Shown: in pieces, positions 34,584-43,541 of the stretch
Layout of the letters: each line of letters starts with the position of its first letter
Position numbering within the stretch: the stretch's first letter is position 1
Assembly (NCBI RefSeq): GCF_001693485.1
Contig: NZ_MAXC01000007.1
Location: 116,944-180,943, forward strand
Source: Bradyrhizobium sp. LMTR 3
Lineage (GTDB): Bacteria; Pseudomonadota; Alphaproteobacteria; Rhizobiales; Xanthobacteraceae
Length of the DNA: 64,000 bases
Direction: 5' to 3'
Notes under the pieces: model-generated
Database searches by the model: none
What the model was told of the DNA's origin: nothing
The model's input: only the letters and a program-made list of their open reading frames with translations
Position numbers and translations under genes: made by a program

Positions 34584-36111
34584 GGTGACACCCAAGGACG
34601 GGTTTCAGGCCAATCGCGACCGTGTGGCTCCCCTGCTCGCCAAGCTGAAGAGCGAAGGCATCGGGCATATGATCGACGGCAAGACCGTGCCGTCGGTCTC
34701 CGGCCAGACATTTGAGACGAAGTCCCCGGTTGATGGCGCAGTGCTGGCATCGGTCGCGCGCGGCAACGCCGAAGACATCGACCGCGCCGCAACCGCCGCC
34801 GCAACGGCCTTCAAATCCTGGCGCGACATGCCCGCCGCCGCGCGGAAAAAATTGCTGCATCGCGTGGCCGACGCTATCGAGGACAACGCCGATGATATCG
34901 CGGTGCTGGAATGCATCGACACCGGCCAGGCCCACCGCTTCATGGCCAAGGCCGCGATCCGGGCGGCGGAAAACTTCCGTTTCTTCGCCGACAAGTGCGG
35001 CGAAGCCCGGGACGGCCTCAACACACCCAGCGAGGAGCACTGGAACATCTCGACCCGGGTGCCGATCGGCCCGGTCGGCGTGATCACGCCGTGGAACACA
35101 CCATTCATGCTGTCGACCTGGAAGATCGCGCCGGCGCTGGCTGCCGGCTGCACCGTCGTGCACAAGCCGGCCGAATGGTCACCGGTTACGGCGGACCTGC
35201 TGGCGAAGCTTGCGAAACAGGCCGGCTTGCCGGACGGCGTGCTCAACACGGTCCACGGCATGGGTGAGGAAGCGGGCAAGGCGCTGACCGAGCATCACGC
35301 CATCAAGGCGATCGGTTTCGTCGGCGAGAGCTCGACCGGTTCCGCGATCATGGCGCAGGGCGCCCCTACCCTGAAGCGCGTGCATTTCGAGCTCGGGGGC
35401 AAGAACCCCGTGATCGTGTTCGACGACGCCGATCTCGAACGCGCGCTCGATGCGGTGGTCTTCATGATCTACTCGCTCAACGGCGAGCGCTGCACCTCGT
35501 CGAGCCGGCTGCTGGTTCAGGAGAGCATTGCCGAAAAATTCGTCGACAAACTCACCGCCCGGGTCAAGGCACTGAAGGTCGGCCATCCGCTCGACCCCGC
35601 CACCGAGATCGGCCCCCTGATCCATGAGCGGCATCTTGCAAAAGTCTGCAGCTATTTTGACATCGCCAGGAAGGACGGCGCCACCATCGCGGTGGGCGGC
35701 AGGCCGCATGACGGCCCCGGCGGCGGGCATTACGTGCAGCCGACCCTCGTCACCGGTGCGCACTCAAAGATGCGGGTGGCGCAGGAGGAAGTGTTCGGCC
35801 CGTTCCTGACCGTGATCCCGTTCAGGGACGAGAAGGACGCCATCGAGATCGCCAATGGCGTGCAGTATGGCCTGACCGGCTATGTCTGGACCGGCGATAT
35901 GGGGCGCGCGCTGCGCGTCGCGGACGCGCTGGAGGCCGGCATGATCTGGCTCAATTCCGAAAACGTCCGCCATCTGCCGACGCCGTTCGGCGGCATGAAA
36001 GCTTCAGGCATCGGCCGCGACGGCGGCGACTACTCGTTCGATTTCTATATGGAAACCAAGCACGTCTCGCTCGCCCGCGGGACGCATAAGATTCAGAGAC
36101 TGGGAATCTAG
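34576..36111 (+). CDS. hpaE: 5-carboxymethyl-2-hydroxymuconate semialdehyde dehydrogenase
   Basis: The 511-aa product is a NAD-dependent aldehyde dehydrogenase. The Rossmann/cofactor segment VITPWNTPFMLSTWKIAPALAAG, the catalytic Glu in VHFELGGKNPV and the catalytic Cys in NGERCTSSSRLLV are all visible. It oxidises the ring-cleavage semialdehyde formed by HpaD. Assignment among aldehyde dehydrogenases rests on its place between hpaF and hpaD and on the resemblance of its N-terminus to HpaE. The family-A repeat starts 8 bp after the stop. Confidence 0.92.
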   Translation: MDKVTPKDGFQANRDRVAPLLAKLKSEGIGHMIDGKTVPSVSGQTFETKSPVDGAVLASVARGNAEDIDRAATAAATAFKSWRDMPAAARKKLLHRVADAIEDNADDIAVLECIDTGQAHRFMAKAAIRAAENFRFFADKCGEARDGLNTPSEEHWNISTRVPIGPVGVITPWNTPFMLSTWKIAPALAAGCTVVHKPAEWSPVTADLLAKLAKQAGLPDGVLNTVHGMGEEAGKALTEHHAIKAIGFVGESSTGSAIMAQGAPTLKRVHFELGGKNPVIVFDDADLERALDAVVFMIYSLNGERCTSSSRLLVQESIAEKFVDKLTARVKALKVGHPLDPATEIGPLIHERHLAKVCSYFDIARKDGATIAVGGRPHDGPGGGHYVQPTLVTGAHSKMRVAQEEVFGPFLTVIPFRDEKDAIEIANGVQYGLTGYVWTGDMGRALRVADALEAGMIWLNSENVRHLPTPFGGMKASGIGRDGGDYSFDFYMETKHVSLARGTHKIQRLGI

Positions 36112-36118
36112 AACGCAC

Positions 36119-36200
36119 CGTCGTTCCGGGGCGATGCGAAGCATCGAACCCGGAACCTCGAGATTCCGGGTTCAGCCCTGCGGGCTGCCCCGGAATGACG
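36119..36200. repeat. Palindromic element family A, copy 2
   Basis: The outer ends are CGTCGTTCCGGGG and CCCCGGAATGACG. The left hairpin is CGATGC-gaa-GCATCG, the right hairpin CAGCCC-tgc-GGGCTG. The centre is the CTCGAG-containing palindrome with one change. It is inserted inside the hpa operon between hpaE and hpaD, 20 bp before hpaD. Confidence 0.9.
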
Positions 36201-36220
36201 AACCAACCAAGGGAACGCCC

Positions 36221-37204
36221 ATGCCGGTGCCTACTCACACATTCACCCCGCCGTTCAACATCATCCGCTGCAGCCATGCCGTGCTCGACGTCACCGACCT
36301 CGGCAAGAGCCGTGCCTTCTACGAGACCACCGTCGGCCTGCATGTCGAGGACGCCGACGACAAGGCGGTTTACTTGCGCGGCAGCGAGGAGCATCAGCAT
36401 CACTCGCTGGTACTGCGGAAGGCACAGGCCGCGGCCTGCAATCGGCTCGGCTTCAAGGTCGGCAATGACGGCGATCTCGACAAGGCCGCGACCTTCTTTT
36501 CCGAGAACGGCATCGCCTACGCCTTCGCCGATCAGCCGTTCCAGGGCCGCACCCTGCAGTTCAGCGATCCCGCCGGCTTCCAACTCGAGCTCTATGCGTC
36601 GATGGACAAGCGCCCGCATCTGCTGCGGCGCTACGATCTCTACAAAGGCTGCCATCCGCAGCGGCTGGATCATTTCAACGTCTTCGCACCCGAGGTTCAG
36701 GGCACCATCGACTTCTATGCGCGGCTCGGCTTCCGGCTGACCGAATACGGCGAGGAAGACGGCCCGAACGGGCGGATCGCGGCGGCCTGGATGCATCGCA
36801 AGGGCAACGTCCATGACTTCGCCATCACCAACGGCCGCGGTCCTCGCCTGCACCATTTTGCCTATTGGGTGCCGACGGCGATGAACGTCCTGCATCTCTG
36901 CGACGTGATGGCTTCAAGCGGATATCTGAAGAACATCGAGCGCGGCCCGGGCCGCCACGGCATCTCGAATGCATTCTTCCTCTATGTCCGGGACCCGGAC
37001 GGCCACCGGCTCGAACTCTACACCAGCGACTACTTCACGGGAGACCACGACCACGAGCCGCTGCGCTGGTCGCTAAAGGACCCGCGCCGGCAAACGCTGT
37101 GGGGCGCACCGGCGCCGCGCTCCTGGTTCGAGGAGGGTTCGCCCTTCACGGGGCAAGAGGTTCGCGATCCGCTCTTTGTCGCCGACGTCTTGATCGCGGA
37201 TTGA
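36221..37204 (+). CDS. hpaD: 3,4-dihydroxyphenylacetate 2,3-dioxygenase
   Basis: The 327-aa product is an extradiol ring-cleavage dioxygenase of the vicinal-oxygen-chelate (type I) class, with two repeated glyoxalase-like modules. Metal ligands are visible as His in QRLDHFNVFA, His in RLHHFAYWVP and Glu in GHRLELYTSDY, as in Brevibacterium HPCD and Arthrobacter MndD. It opens homoprotocatechuate to the CHM semialdehyde. The frame is open upstream into the repeat, but the ATG at 36221 is chosen because upstream residues come from the palindrome. The metal (Fe or Mn) cannot be told. Confidence 0.93.
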   Translation: MPVPTHTFTPPFNIIRCSHAVLDVTDLGKSRAFYETTVGLHVEDADDKAVYLRGSEEHQHHSLVLRKAQAAACNRLGFKVGNDGDLDKAATFFSENGIAYAFADQPFQGRTLQFSDPAGFQLELYASMDKRPHLLRRYDLYKGCHPQRLDHFNVFAPEVQGTIDFYARLGFRLTEYGEEDGPNGRIAAAWMHRKGNVHDFAITNGRGPRLHHFAYWVPTAMNVLHLCDVMASSGYLKNIERGPGRHGISNAFFLYVRDPDGHRLELYTSDYFTGDHDHEPLRWSLKDPRRQTLWGAPAPRSWFEEGSPFTGQEVRDPLFVADVLIAD

Positions 37205-37215
37205 CGGAACAGAAG

Positions 37216-38085
37216 ATGGCTCCTCCCCGCCTCGCCACTTTCACCGTCAACGGCGCGCAGAAATACGGCGCCGTGACCGATGCCGGCATCGTCGATCTCT
37301 CCGACCGGTTCGGAACGGAATACCCGACGCTGCGCGAAGTCATCGCCGCCGGCGCGCTGATGAAACTCGCCGAGGACGCGGCGCGGCGCGTGCCGGATCA
37401 TGCGCTCGATGCGATCAGTTGGCAGCCGCCGATCCCCGCACCGGAAAAGATCATCTGCATCGGCGTGAACTATCCCGACCGCAACGCCGAATACAAGGAC
37501 GGCCAGGACGCGCCGAAATATCCGAGCATGTTCATGCGGACACCGCGCTCCTTTGTCGGCCACAACGCACCGCTGGTCCGCCCGCGCGCCTCGGCGCAAC
37601 TCGATTACGAGGGCGAACTGGTGCTTGTGATCGGCAAGGCCGGACGGCACATCAAGGAGAGCGACGCGCTCGACCACATCGCGGCCATCACGCTCTGCAA
37701 CGAGGGCACCATCCGCGATTGGGTGCGGCACGCCAAGTTCAACGTCACCCAGGGCAAGAATTTCGATTCCACCGGCAGCCTCGGCCCCTGGCTCGTGCCC
37801 TACACCGATGAAAGCCAGATTGCGGACATCCGCCTCACCACGAAGGTCAATGACGAGACGCGACAGGATGACCGGACCGGCCGGTTGATCTTCGGCTTCC
37901 GCTACCTGATCAACTATCTCTCGACCTTCACCACGCTGGTGCCCGGCGACGTCATCGTGACGGGTACGCCGACCGGCGCTGGCGCGCGGTTCGACCCGCC
38001 GCGCTATCTGAAGCCTGGCGACGTCATCGAGGTTGCGGCCGAGGGTATCGGTGTGCTCAAAAACGGCGTCATCGACGAAGCCTGA
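37216..38085 (+). CDS. hpaG: Fumarylacetoacetate hydrolase-family isomerase/decarboxylase (HpaG-like)
   Basis: The 289-aa product has an N-terminal FAA-associated region and a C-terminal FAH catalytic domain. Metal-binding and catalytic parts are IICIGVNYPDRNAEY, QLDYEGELVLVIGK (metal Glu pair), GKNFDSTGSLGPWLV and VIVTGTPTGAG. In the pathway this enzyme decarboxylates 5-oxo-pent-3-ene-1,2,5-tricarboxylate and isomerises the product before HpaH. It is a single FAH domain rather than the fused double-domain HpaG of E. coli. GGAACAG precedes the ATG. It lies 11 bp after hpaD. Confidence 0.85.
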   Translation: MAPPRLATFTVNGAQKYGAVTDAGIVDLSDRFGTEYPTLREVIAAGALMKLAEDAARRVPDHALDAISWQPPIPAPEKIICIGVNYPDRNAEYKDGQDAPKYPSMFMRTPRSFVGHNAPLVRPRASAQLDYEGELVLVIGKAGRHIKESDALDHIAAITLCNEGTIRDWVRHAKFNVTQGKNFDSTGSLGPWLVPYTDESQIADIRLTTKVNDETRQDDRTGRLIFGFRYLINYLSTFTTLVPGDVIVTGTPTGAGARFDPPRYLKPGDVIEVAAEGIGVLKNGVIDEA

Positions 38086-38113
38086 AAAATCCCGTGAGCG
38101 AGTGGACAGAACG

Positions 38114-39742
38114 ATGAAATCAACTTCCGGCGGCGAAGCGATCGTCAACGGCCTCGTCGCGCATGGCGTCGACACCGTGTTCGGCCTGCCCGGCGCGCAG
38201 ATCTACGGATTGTTCGACGCTTTCCATCAGGCGCAGTTGAAGGTGATCGGCGCGCGGCATGAACAAGCCTGCGGCTACATGGCCTTTGGTTATGCGCGTT
38301 CATCGGGCAAGCCGGGCGTGTTCAGCGTGGTGCCCGGTCCGGGCGTACTCAATGCCAGTGCGGCGCTGCTCACTGCGTTCGGCTGCAACGAGCCGGTGCT
38401 GTGCCTGACCGGACAGGTGCCGACGGCGTTTCTCGGCAAGGGCCGCGGCCATCTGCACGAGATGCCGGACCAGCTCGCAACGCTGCGCACCTTCGTGAAA
38501 TGGGCCGAGCGCATCGAATATCCCGATGCGGCGCCGGCAGCCGTGTCGCGCGCTTTTCAAGAGATGATGTCAGGCCGCCGCGGTCCGGTGTCGCTGGAAA
38601 TGCCGTGGGATGTTTTCACGCAGCGCGCGCAGGTCGGCACCTCATCCATGTTCGATCCGTTCCCGGCGCCGCAGCCCGATCCCGATCGCATCAAGGCGGC
38701 GGCTGCGCTGATCAAGGATGCGAAGCGGCCGATGATCTTCGTCGGCAGCGGCGCAATCCATGCGCGCGAGGAAATTCTCGAACTGGCCGAAATGATCGAT
38801 GCGCCTGTCGTAGCGTTCCGCAGCGGCCGCGGCATCGTCTCCAACGCGCACGAACTCGGCCTGACCATGGCGGCGGCCTACAAGCTATGGCCGAACACCG
38901 ATCTGATTATCGGGATCGGCACGCGCATGGAGCTGCCGGCTTCGGGATTTCGCTGGCCGTACCAGCCGAAGGGACTAAAATCCGTTCGCATCGATATCGA
39001 TCCGGCCGAGATGCGCCGGCTTGCATCCGACGCCGCCGTGGTCGCGGACGCGAAAGCTGGCACGGCCGATCTCGTGGCGGCTGTGAAGAAGGCTGGCTGT
39101 GGCAGGACCAGCGGCCGGCGCGCCGAAATCCGCGAAGCCACCGCAGCGGCGCATCAGGAGATCCAGAAGGTTCAGCCGCAAATGGCCTATCTGAACATTC
39201 TGCGCGAGGTACTGCCGGCCAATGCGATTGTCACTGATGAACTCTCGCAGGTCGGCTTCGCCTCCTGGTACGGCTTTCCGGTCTACGAGCCGCGCACTTT
39301 TATCACTTCGGGCTATCAGGGCACGCTCGGCTCCGGCTTCCCCACCGCGCTCGGCGCCAAGGTCGCCAACCCGGACCGCCCGGTGGTCGCGATCACGGGC
39401 GACGGCGGGTTCATGTTTGGCGTGCAGGAACTATCGACTGCCGTGCAGTTCAAGATCGGCGTGGTCACGCTGGTGTTCAACAACAACGCCTATGGCAATG
39501 TGCGGCGCGACCAGCGCCAGCATTTCGACGGACGCGTGGTGGCGTCCGACCTGGTCAATCCGGATTTCGTGAAGCTGGCCGAATCCTTCGGCGCGGGGGC
39601 TGCGCGGGTAACTTCGCCCGATCAGTTCCGGCCCGCGCTGGAGAAGGCGCTGGCCGATGGCGGGCCGTCCGTGATTTCGGTGGAGGTGCCGACGGATTCG
39701 GAAGTGAGCCCGTGGGCGTTCATCCATCCGCCGAAACCGTAG
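38114..39742 (+). CDS. Thiamine-diphosphate-dependent enzyme, acetolactate-synthase-like
   Basis: The 542-aa product has the three-domain ThDP fold. The N-terminal domain carries the cofactor-activating Glu (GARHEQACGYMAFGYARSSG) and PGPGVLNASAALLTA. A central domain follows. The C-terminal domain holds the ThDP/Mg motif GDGGFMFG ... FNNNAYGN. It may be a 2-oxo-acid decarboxylase or carboligase. It lies 28 bp after hpaG in the same direction, so it is likely to be in the hpa operon, although classical homoprotocatechuate degradation has no such step. The substrate is unknown; an aryl-pyruvate or benzoylformate-type decarboxylase is one option. Confidence 0.85.
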   Translation: MKSTSGGEAIVNGLVAHGVDTVFGLPGAQIYGLFDAFHQAQLKVIGARHEQACGYMAFGYARSSGKPGVFSVVPGPGVLNASAALLTAFGCNEPVLCLTGQVPTAFLGKGRGHLHEMPDQLATLRTFVKWAERIEYPDAAPAAVSRAFQEMMSGRRGPVSLEMPWDVFTQRAQVGTSSMFDPFPAPQPDPDRIKAAAALIKDAKRPMIFVGSGAIHAREEILELAEMIDAPVVAFRSGRGIVSNAHELGLTMAAAYKLWPNTDLIIGIGTRMELPASGFRWPYQPKGLKSVRIDIDPAEMRRLASDAAVVADAKAGTADLVAAVKKAGCGRTSGRRAEIREATAAAHQEIQKVQPQMAYLNILREVLPANAIVTDELSQVGFASWYGFPVYEPRTFITSGYQGTLGSGFPTALGAKVANPDRPVVAITGDGGFMFGVQELSTAVQFKIGVVTLVFNNNAYGNVRRDQRQHFDGRVVASDLVNPDFVKLAESFGAGAARVTSPDQFRPALEKALADGGPSVISVEVPTDSEVSPWAFIHPPKP

Positions 39743-39751
39743 CTTAAGGCA

Positions 39752-39833
39752 CGTCGTTCCGGAGCGATGCGAAGCATCGAATCCGGAACCTCGAGATTCC
39801 GGGTTCGGTCCTGCGGACCGCCCCGGAATGACG
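39752..39833. repeat. Palindromic element family A, copy 3
   Basis: This copy has the same plan and orientation as copy 2: left hairpin CGATGC-gaa-GCATCG, CTCGAG-centred palindrome, right hairpin GGTCC-tgc-GGACC, outer ends CGTCGTTCC / GGAATGACG. It lies between convergent genes, 9-10 bp from each stop, where it could act as a shared terminator. Confidence 0.9.
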
Positions 39834-39843
39834 GCGGAGAGAG

Positions 39844-41079
39844 CTAGACCCGCGTCGCCAAACTCCGCTGCATCCGCGACGCCGCAATCACCAGCAACCC
39901 CGCTCCAGCAACCGACCAGCACGCCACCGGCGCCCAGTGCAACAACTGCGCGTATTCCGGCAGCTTTTGCAGGCCGCCGGCCACCGCGGCCATCCGCGCA
40001 AAGGTTGCAAGCGCCAGCGCGGAAAATACCAGCCCCACCACCTTGCCCTCGGCGCCGGTCTCCCCGATCGCCAGCGCCGCCGAAACTGCGGCCATCAGCA
40101 TGCAGCCCCACGCCGCGCCGGCGACGAACTGCGCCGCGATCAGCAGGTTGAGATTGCCGGCCATCTCCGCGCCGAACACGGCCAGCGCGCCGAGCAGGCC
40201 GGCGGCGCCCATCACGATCAGCCCGCCGCGATGCTTGACCACGACGCTCGCCGGAAACATCGCGATATTGAAGCCGATCCAGAACACCGGCATCAGCCAT
40301 GGCAATTCGTCCGGCTTGGCAAACCGCAGGAAGAACGGCGTGCTGTTGATGGAAAAATGCAGTTGATAGCCGAGCGAGAGGATCAGCATCGAAGCGATGA
40401 AGAACGTCGGTATCGGGCCAAGCGGTTTTGCAGGTGCAACCGGTTGTTTTGCGGCGCGAGGTGCATGCGCCAGATCACGCTCGACCCTCGAGAGCGCGAA
40501 CGTCGTGAGCAGCAGTACCACGCCCGAGATCACGAAGGGCAGCCGCGGGTCGTGATTGCGCAGCACCACGCCGAGATAGGGCGAGACAGCGCCCGCCAAG
40601 CCGTAGCCGAGCATCGTCAGCGCCGACAAAAACGGGATCACCGGCCGCGCGGCGTACTTACCGAGCAATGTCAGCGGTGGCGCGCGCAGGGCCGATGACG
40701 TCACGACCCAGACCAGGATCAGGGCGATGAACCAGACCTGCGCGCCCGGCCCCGTACCCGCCACGAACGGCAGCGCGACAAACGCCGTGCAGGAGATTGC
40801 TGTCAGGACAGCGACGAACACGCCGAGCTTGCCGACGAAGGGTGCGATCCTGTCGGCGGCAATCCCCATCGCGGTGTCGGTGATGGTGAAGATTGCCTGA
40901 TCCAGCATCAGGATCAGGATCACGGCTGATGGCGCGATGCCGACATCGGCGCACAGTTTTGGCAAATAGATGACGTAAGTGGTCCAGCCCAGCGTGAACA
41001 CGAGCTGGAGCACGGCGAGGTAGACGCCGGTTCGATTGGCGGTGGTGGTGGTTTCGGATATTGCTTCTGTCATGCTCAT
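39844..41079 (-). CDS. Major facilitator superfamily transporter
   Basis: The 411-aa inner-membrane protein has about 12 predicted helices and a central hydrophilic loop (SRVERDLAHAPRAAKQPVAPAKPLGP) between helices 6 and 7. The N-terminal start TNRTGVYLAVLQLVFTLGWTTYVIYLPKL and the cytosolic GIAADRIAPFVGK are MFS-like. No substrate-specific motif was recognised. It converges with the ThDP enzyme across a family-A palindrome and may import a compound for it. The ATG at 41079 is preferred over the one two codons later because of GGGGGGCG upstream. Confidence 0.82.
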   Translation of the reverse strand: MSMTEAISETTTTANRTGVYLAVLQLVFTLGWTTYVIYLPKLCADVGIAPSAVILILMLDQAIFTITDTAMGIAADRIAPFVGKLGVFVAVLTAISCTAFVALPFVAGTGPGAQVWFIALILVWVVTSSALRAPPLTLLGKYAARPVIPFLSALTMLGYGLAGAVSPYLGVVLRNHDPRLPFVISGVVLLLTTFALSRVERDLAHAPRAAKQPVAPAKPLGPIPTFFIASMLILSLGYQLHFSINSTPFFLRFAKPDELPWLMPVFWIGFNIAMFPASVVVKHRGGLIVMGAAGLLGALAVFGAEMAGNLNLLIAAQFVAGAAWGCMLMAAVSAALAIGETGAEGKVVGLVFSALALATFARMAAVAGGLQKLPEYAQLLHWAPVACWSVAGAGLLVIAASRMQRSLATRV

Positions 41080-41136
41080 GTCGCCCCCCGGCGGAAAGAG
41101 CATAGACGATGAAAACGGTCGATGGAACGTCTCTTC

Positions 41137-41272
41137 CCTTCTCCCCTTGTGGGAGAAGGTGCCTTCGCGCAAGCGAAGGCGGATGAGGGGTTCTATCCGC
41201 GGAGACAGACCCCTCATCCGTCTCGCTGCCGCTTCGCGTCAGCGATCCACCTTCTCCCACAAGGGGAGAAGG
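41137..41272. repeat. Palindromic element family D
   Basis: Perfect 25-bp outer inverted repeats (41137-41161 and 41248-41272) are each a short hairpin (CTTCTCCC-cttgt-GGGAGAAG). They enclose a second inverted pair around GGATGAGGGGT / ACCCCTCATCC and a left hairpin GCCTTCGC-gcaa-GCGAAGGC. It lies between the MFS start and the alkB stop, 4 bp from the latter. Confidence 0.9.
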
Positions 41273-41276
41273 AAGA

Positions 41277-41930
41277 TCAGCGCGCCTTGCGGAAAGTGAG
41301 ATTGATGCGCTGGCGGCCCATCAGGGCGTGCTCGCCGTCGGCCAGCGGGGCCACGCCGTGGAAGAACAGCCGCGACGGTCCGCCCCAGACCACGATGTCG
41401 CCATGCTCGAGCCGGTAGCGCTTCGGTTTGTCGGCGCGCTTCGGGCCGCCGAACAGGAAGATTGCAGACAGACCGAGCGACACGGACACGATCGGCGCGG
41501 CGAAATCCTGCTCGTCCTTGTCCTGATGGAGCGACATCCGTGCGCCGGGCGCGTAGCGGTTGATCAGGCAGGCGTCGGGCGCGAAGCCGGCAAAGCCAGC
41601 CTCGGCGGCCGCCTGCTCCGCAATTGCGCGAAAGGCCCGCGGCATCTCCGGCCAGGGCTGGCCGGAATCCGGATCAATGCTGTCGTACCGATAGCCGCTG
41701 CGGTCGGTCACCCAACCGACACCGCCGCAATTGGTCATCGCGACCGACATCTGGTGACCACCAGGCGTAAACATACGACGGAATGGCGCTCGCGCGATGA
41801 TCTCGCGCAACGCCGCGACCACTTCGTTTTCGAAGGGCTTCGCATATCCGCGCAGCAATACCGCGCCGTCCGCCATCGCTTCGCGCGATGGGCGCACGTC
41901 CGGCACGGCCTCGAACAAATCCGCAGTCAA
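41277..41930 (-). CDS. alkB: AlkB-type alpha-ketoglutarate-dependent DNA repair dioxygenase
   Basis: The 217-aa product repairs alkylated bases (1-methyladenine, 3-methylcytosine) by oxidative demethylation. The Fe(II) ligands are in SLHQDKDEQDF (HxD) and FFHGVAPL (His). The 2-oxoglutarate Arg is in GRQRINLTFRKAR, which fits the family RxNxTxR motif. Substrate-loop parts TPGGHQMSVAMTNCGGVGWV and PWPEMP are present. No ATG fits; the TTG at 41930 is taken. It starts 12 bp after the stop of another 2-oxoglutarate oxygenase, suggesting a two-gene operon. Confidence 0.92.
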   Translation of the reverse strand: MTADLFEAVPDVRPSREAMADGAVLLRGYAKPFENEVVAALREIIARAPFRRMFTPGGHQMSVAMTNCGGVGWVTDRSGYRYDSIDPDSGQPWPEMPRAFRAIAEQAAAEAGFAGFAPDACLINRYAPGARMSLHQDKDEQDFAAPIVSVSLGLSAIFLFGGPKRADKPKRYRLEHGDIVVWGGPSRLFFHGVAPLADGEHALMGRQRINLTFRKAR

Positions 41931-41942
41931 TTCTATCAGTAC

Positions 41943-42686
41943 TCACTTGGCGTCGTGAAAGATCACCCCGACGGTATGGCGATGGCCGGACCGTATCCGG
42001 CTGACGCCATGGCGCAGGTTAACGCGATAGGGCCCACGCGTCCCCTGCACCGGCCGATGATGCACAGCAAAGGCCACCGCATCGCCCTGCCTCAGCGGTA
42101 CCACCTCGGGCCGCGACTGCATCCGCGGCCGCTGCTCCGTCAGCACGAATTCGCCGCCAGTGAAATCGCGCCCGGGTTCCGACAGCAGGATCGCGACCTG
42201 CAGCGGGAACACGTGCTCGCCATAGAGGTCCTGATGCAGGCAATTGTAGTCGCCCTCGCCATATTGCAGCAGCAGCGGCGTCGGCCGCGTCTGCCCGGCG
42301 TCGTGGCAGCGTTTCAGGAACGCTGCATGCTTGTCGGGATAGCGGATGTCGATCCCCATCGTTTCATTCCAGCGATTGGCGATGCCATAAAGCCGTACAT
42401 AGAGCGCGGGCCGCAACTGCGCGATCAGTTCGGGCAGCGGATAGGCGAAATACTTGTATTCGCCTCGGCCGAATCCGTGGCTCCCCATCACGATGCGGCT
42501 GCGGAAATTCCTGTCGTCGGGATAGAGCGCAGCGAGGGCGTTGCATTCGTCCGGCGACAACAATCCCTTCAGCACGGCGCAGCCCTGCGCGTCGAGGTCG
42601 GCGGTTACCTGCGTCCAATCGATGGCATCGACGCGGGTGGCGATGTCGGGAGCAGGATGGTGGAGGATTTTCGCGGTTGCTTTCAT
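41943..42686 (-). CDS. 2-oxoglutarate/Fe(II)-dependent oxygenase (prolyl-hydroxylase-like)
   Basis: The 247-aa product has a double-stranded beta-helix oxygenase core. NCLHQDLYGEHVFPLQVAILL supplies the HxD iron ligands. GGEFVLTEQRPRMQSRPEVVPLRQGDAVAF is the jelly-roll centre. AVHHRPVQGTRGPYRVNLRHGVSRIRSGHR supplies the distal His and the 2-oxoglutarate-binding Arg. It is unlike AlkB in sequence and belongs to the group often annotated as proline hydroxylase. It sits immediately upstream of alkB, so it may hydroxylate a nucleic acid or a protein in the same stress response. The substrate is unknown. Confidence 0.85.
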   Translation of the reverse strand: MKATAKILHHPAPDIATRVDAIDWTQVTADLDAQGCAVLKGLLSPDECNALAALYPDDRNFRSRIVMGSHGFGRGEYKYFAYPLPELIAQLRPALYVRLYGIANRWNETMGIDIRYPDKHAAFLKRCHDAGQTRPTPLLLQYGEGDYNCLHQDLYGEHVFPLQVAILLSEPGRDFTGGEFVLTEQRPRMQSRPEVVPLRQGDAVAFAVHHRPVQGTRGPYRVNLRHGVSRIRSGHRHTVGVIFHDAK

Positions 42687-42746
42687 GGCGGCTAGTCTCG
42701 CAGTCAGCCCACGACAAAACCACCCGATTTCCGACGAGTTCCATCC

Positions 42747-42833
42747 CCGTCATTGCGAGCGTAGCGAAGCAATCCACGCCTCAACTCGGGGATAGATGGA
42801 TTGCTTCGTCGCTATCGCTCCTCGCAATGACGG
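42747..42833. repeat. Palindromic element family E
   Basis: A perfect 13-bp outer inverted repeat, CCGTCATTGCGAG / CTCGCAATGACGG, is followed by an inner pair GAAGCAATCCA / TGGATTGCTTC. The whole folds into one long stem. It lies 12 bp before the DUF2848 stop. Confidence 0.9.
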
Positions 42834-42845
42834 CAATTGGAGGCG

Positions 42846-43541
42846 TCACCCCAACACCGGCAGCGCGGTCACGTCATAGCCGTGGCTGATCTTCCGCTTC
42901 AGCACGGGATCCTCCAGTTCGAACTCGAAGCGATCAGCCGGGCGGATGCCGCCCTTTGCCGCAAACGTGCCGCCGAACATGGCGCAGCCGTCGGGCAGGC
43001 CTTTGCCGTCAAAACCGCGCTCGATCAGATCCTTGACTGGCAGCATCGCATCCAATGTGCCCTCCTGGTAGAGCACCCGCGCGCCGCCGATGATGGCCCA
43101 GGAACGCAGGATCAACTTGTCCCAGTGACCGATGACCTCCTCCAGTTCCCACAGCACCGAGGCCACCGGCTTGTCGCACATCTGTTTTGAGACGGTGACG
43201 CTGTAGCTTTCCACCTTGCGGTCGGTATGGTCGGAGCCGCAGCCGACAAAGATGCGGCCCTGCCAGCCGATCAGCACGAACTCGACCTCGCCGCTGGAAT
43301 CGCTGCCCGTTACCTCGATACGGTCGTCCTGGGTAATCCGCCGCGCCGAGCAGCGATAATAGATCGGCGTCGTCGCGGGTCGCGCGATGCCGAGCGCTTC
43401 CAGTTCGACGATATGCTTGTCGCGCGCGACCGGATCGCGCCCGGTCCAGCCTGCGATCACAGCCTGGTCGATCGCGAGCGTCAGCGGCGTCAGCATACCC
43501 TTGTCGTCGACGTTGAAGGTCAGATCAAACACGGATGACAT
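42846..43541 (-). CDS. DUF2848-family protein
   Basis: The 231-aa product matches the DUF2848 family, a cytoplasmic beta-rich fold resembling the fumarylacetoacetase C-terminal region. Visible parts: GWTGRDPVARDKHIVELEALGI near residue 32, EFVLIGWQGRIFVGCGSDHTDRKVE, SKQMCDKPVASVLWELEEV, and DGCAMFGGTFAAKGGIRPADRFEFELEDP. The function is not known. It overlaps the amidase gene by 17 bp in the same direction; such pairing with amidases is common and suggests joint action on an amide or carbamate. Confidence 0.85.
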   Translation of the reverse strand: MSSVFDLTFNVDDKGMLTPLTLAIDQAVIAGWTGRDPVARDKHIVELEALGIARPATTPIYYRCSARRITQDDRIEVTGSDSSGEVEFVLIGWQGRIFVGCGSDHTDRKVESYSVTVSKQMCDKPVASVLWELEEVIGHWDKLILRSWAIIGGARVLYQEGTLDAMLPVKDLIERGFDGKGLPDGCAMFGGTFAAKGGIRPADRFEFELEDPVLKRKISHGYDVTALPVLG

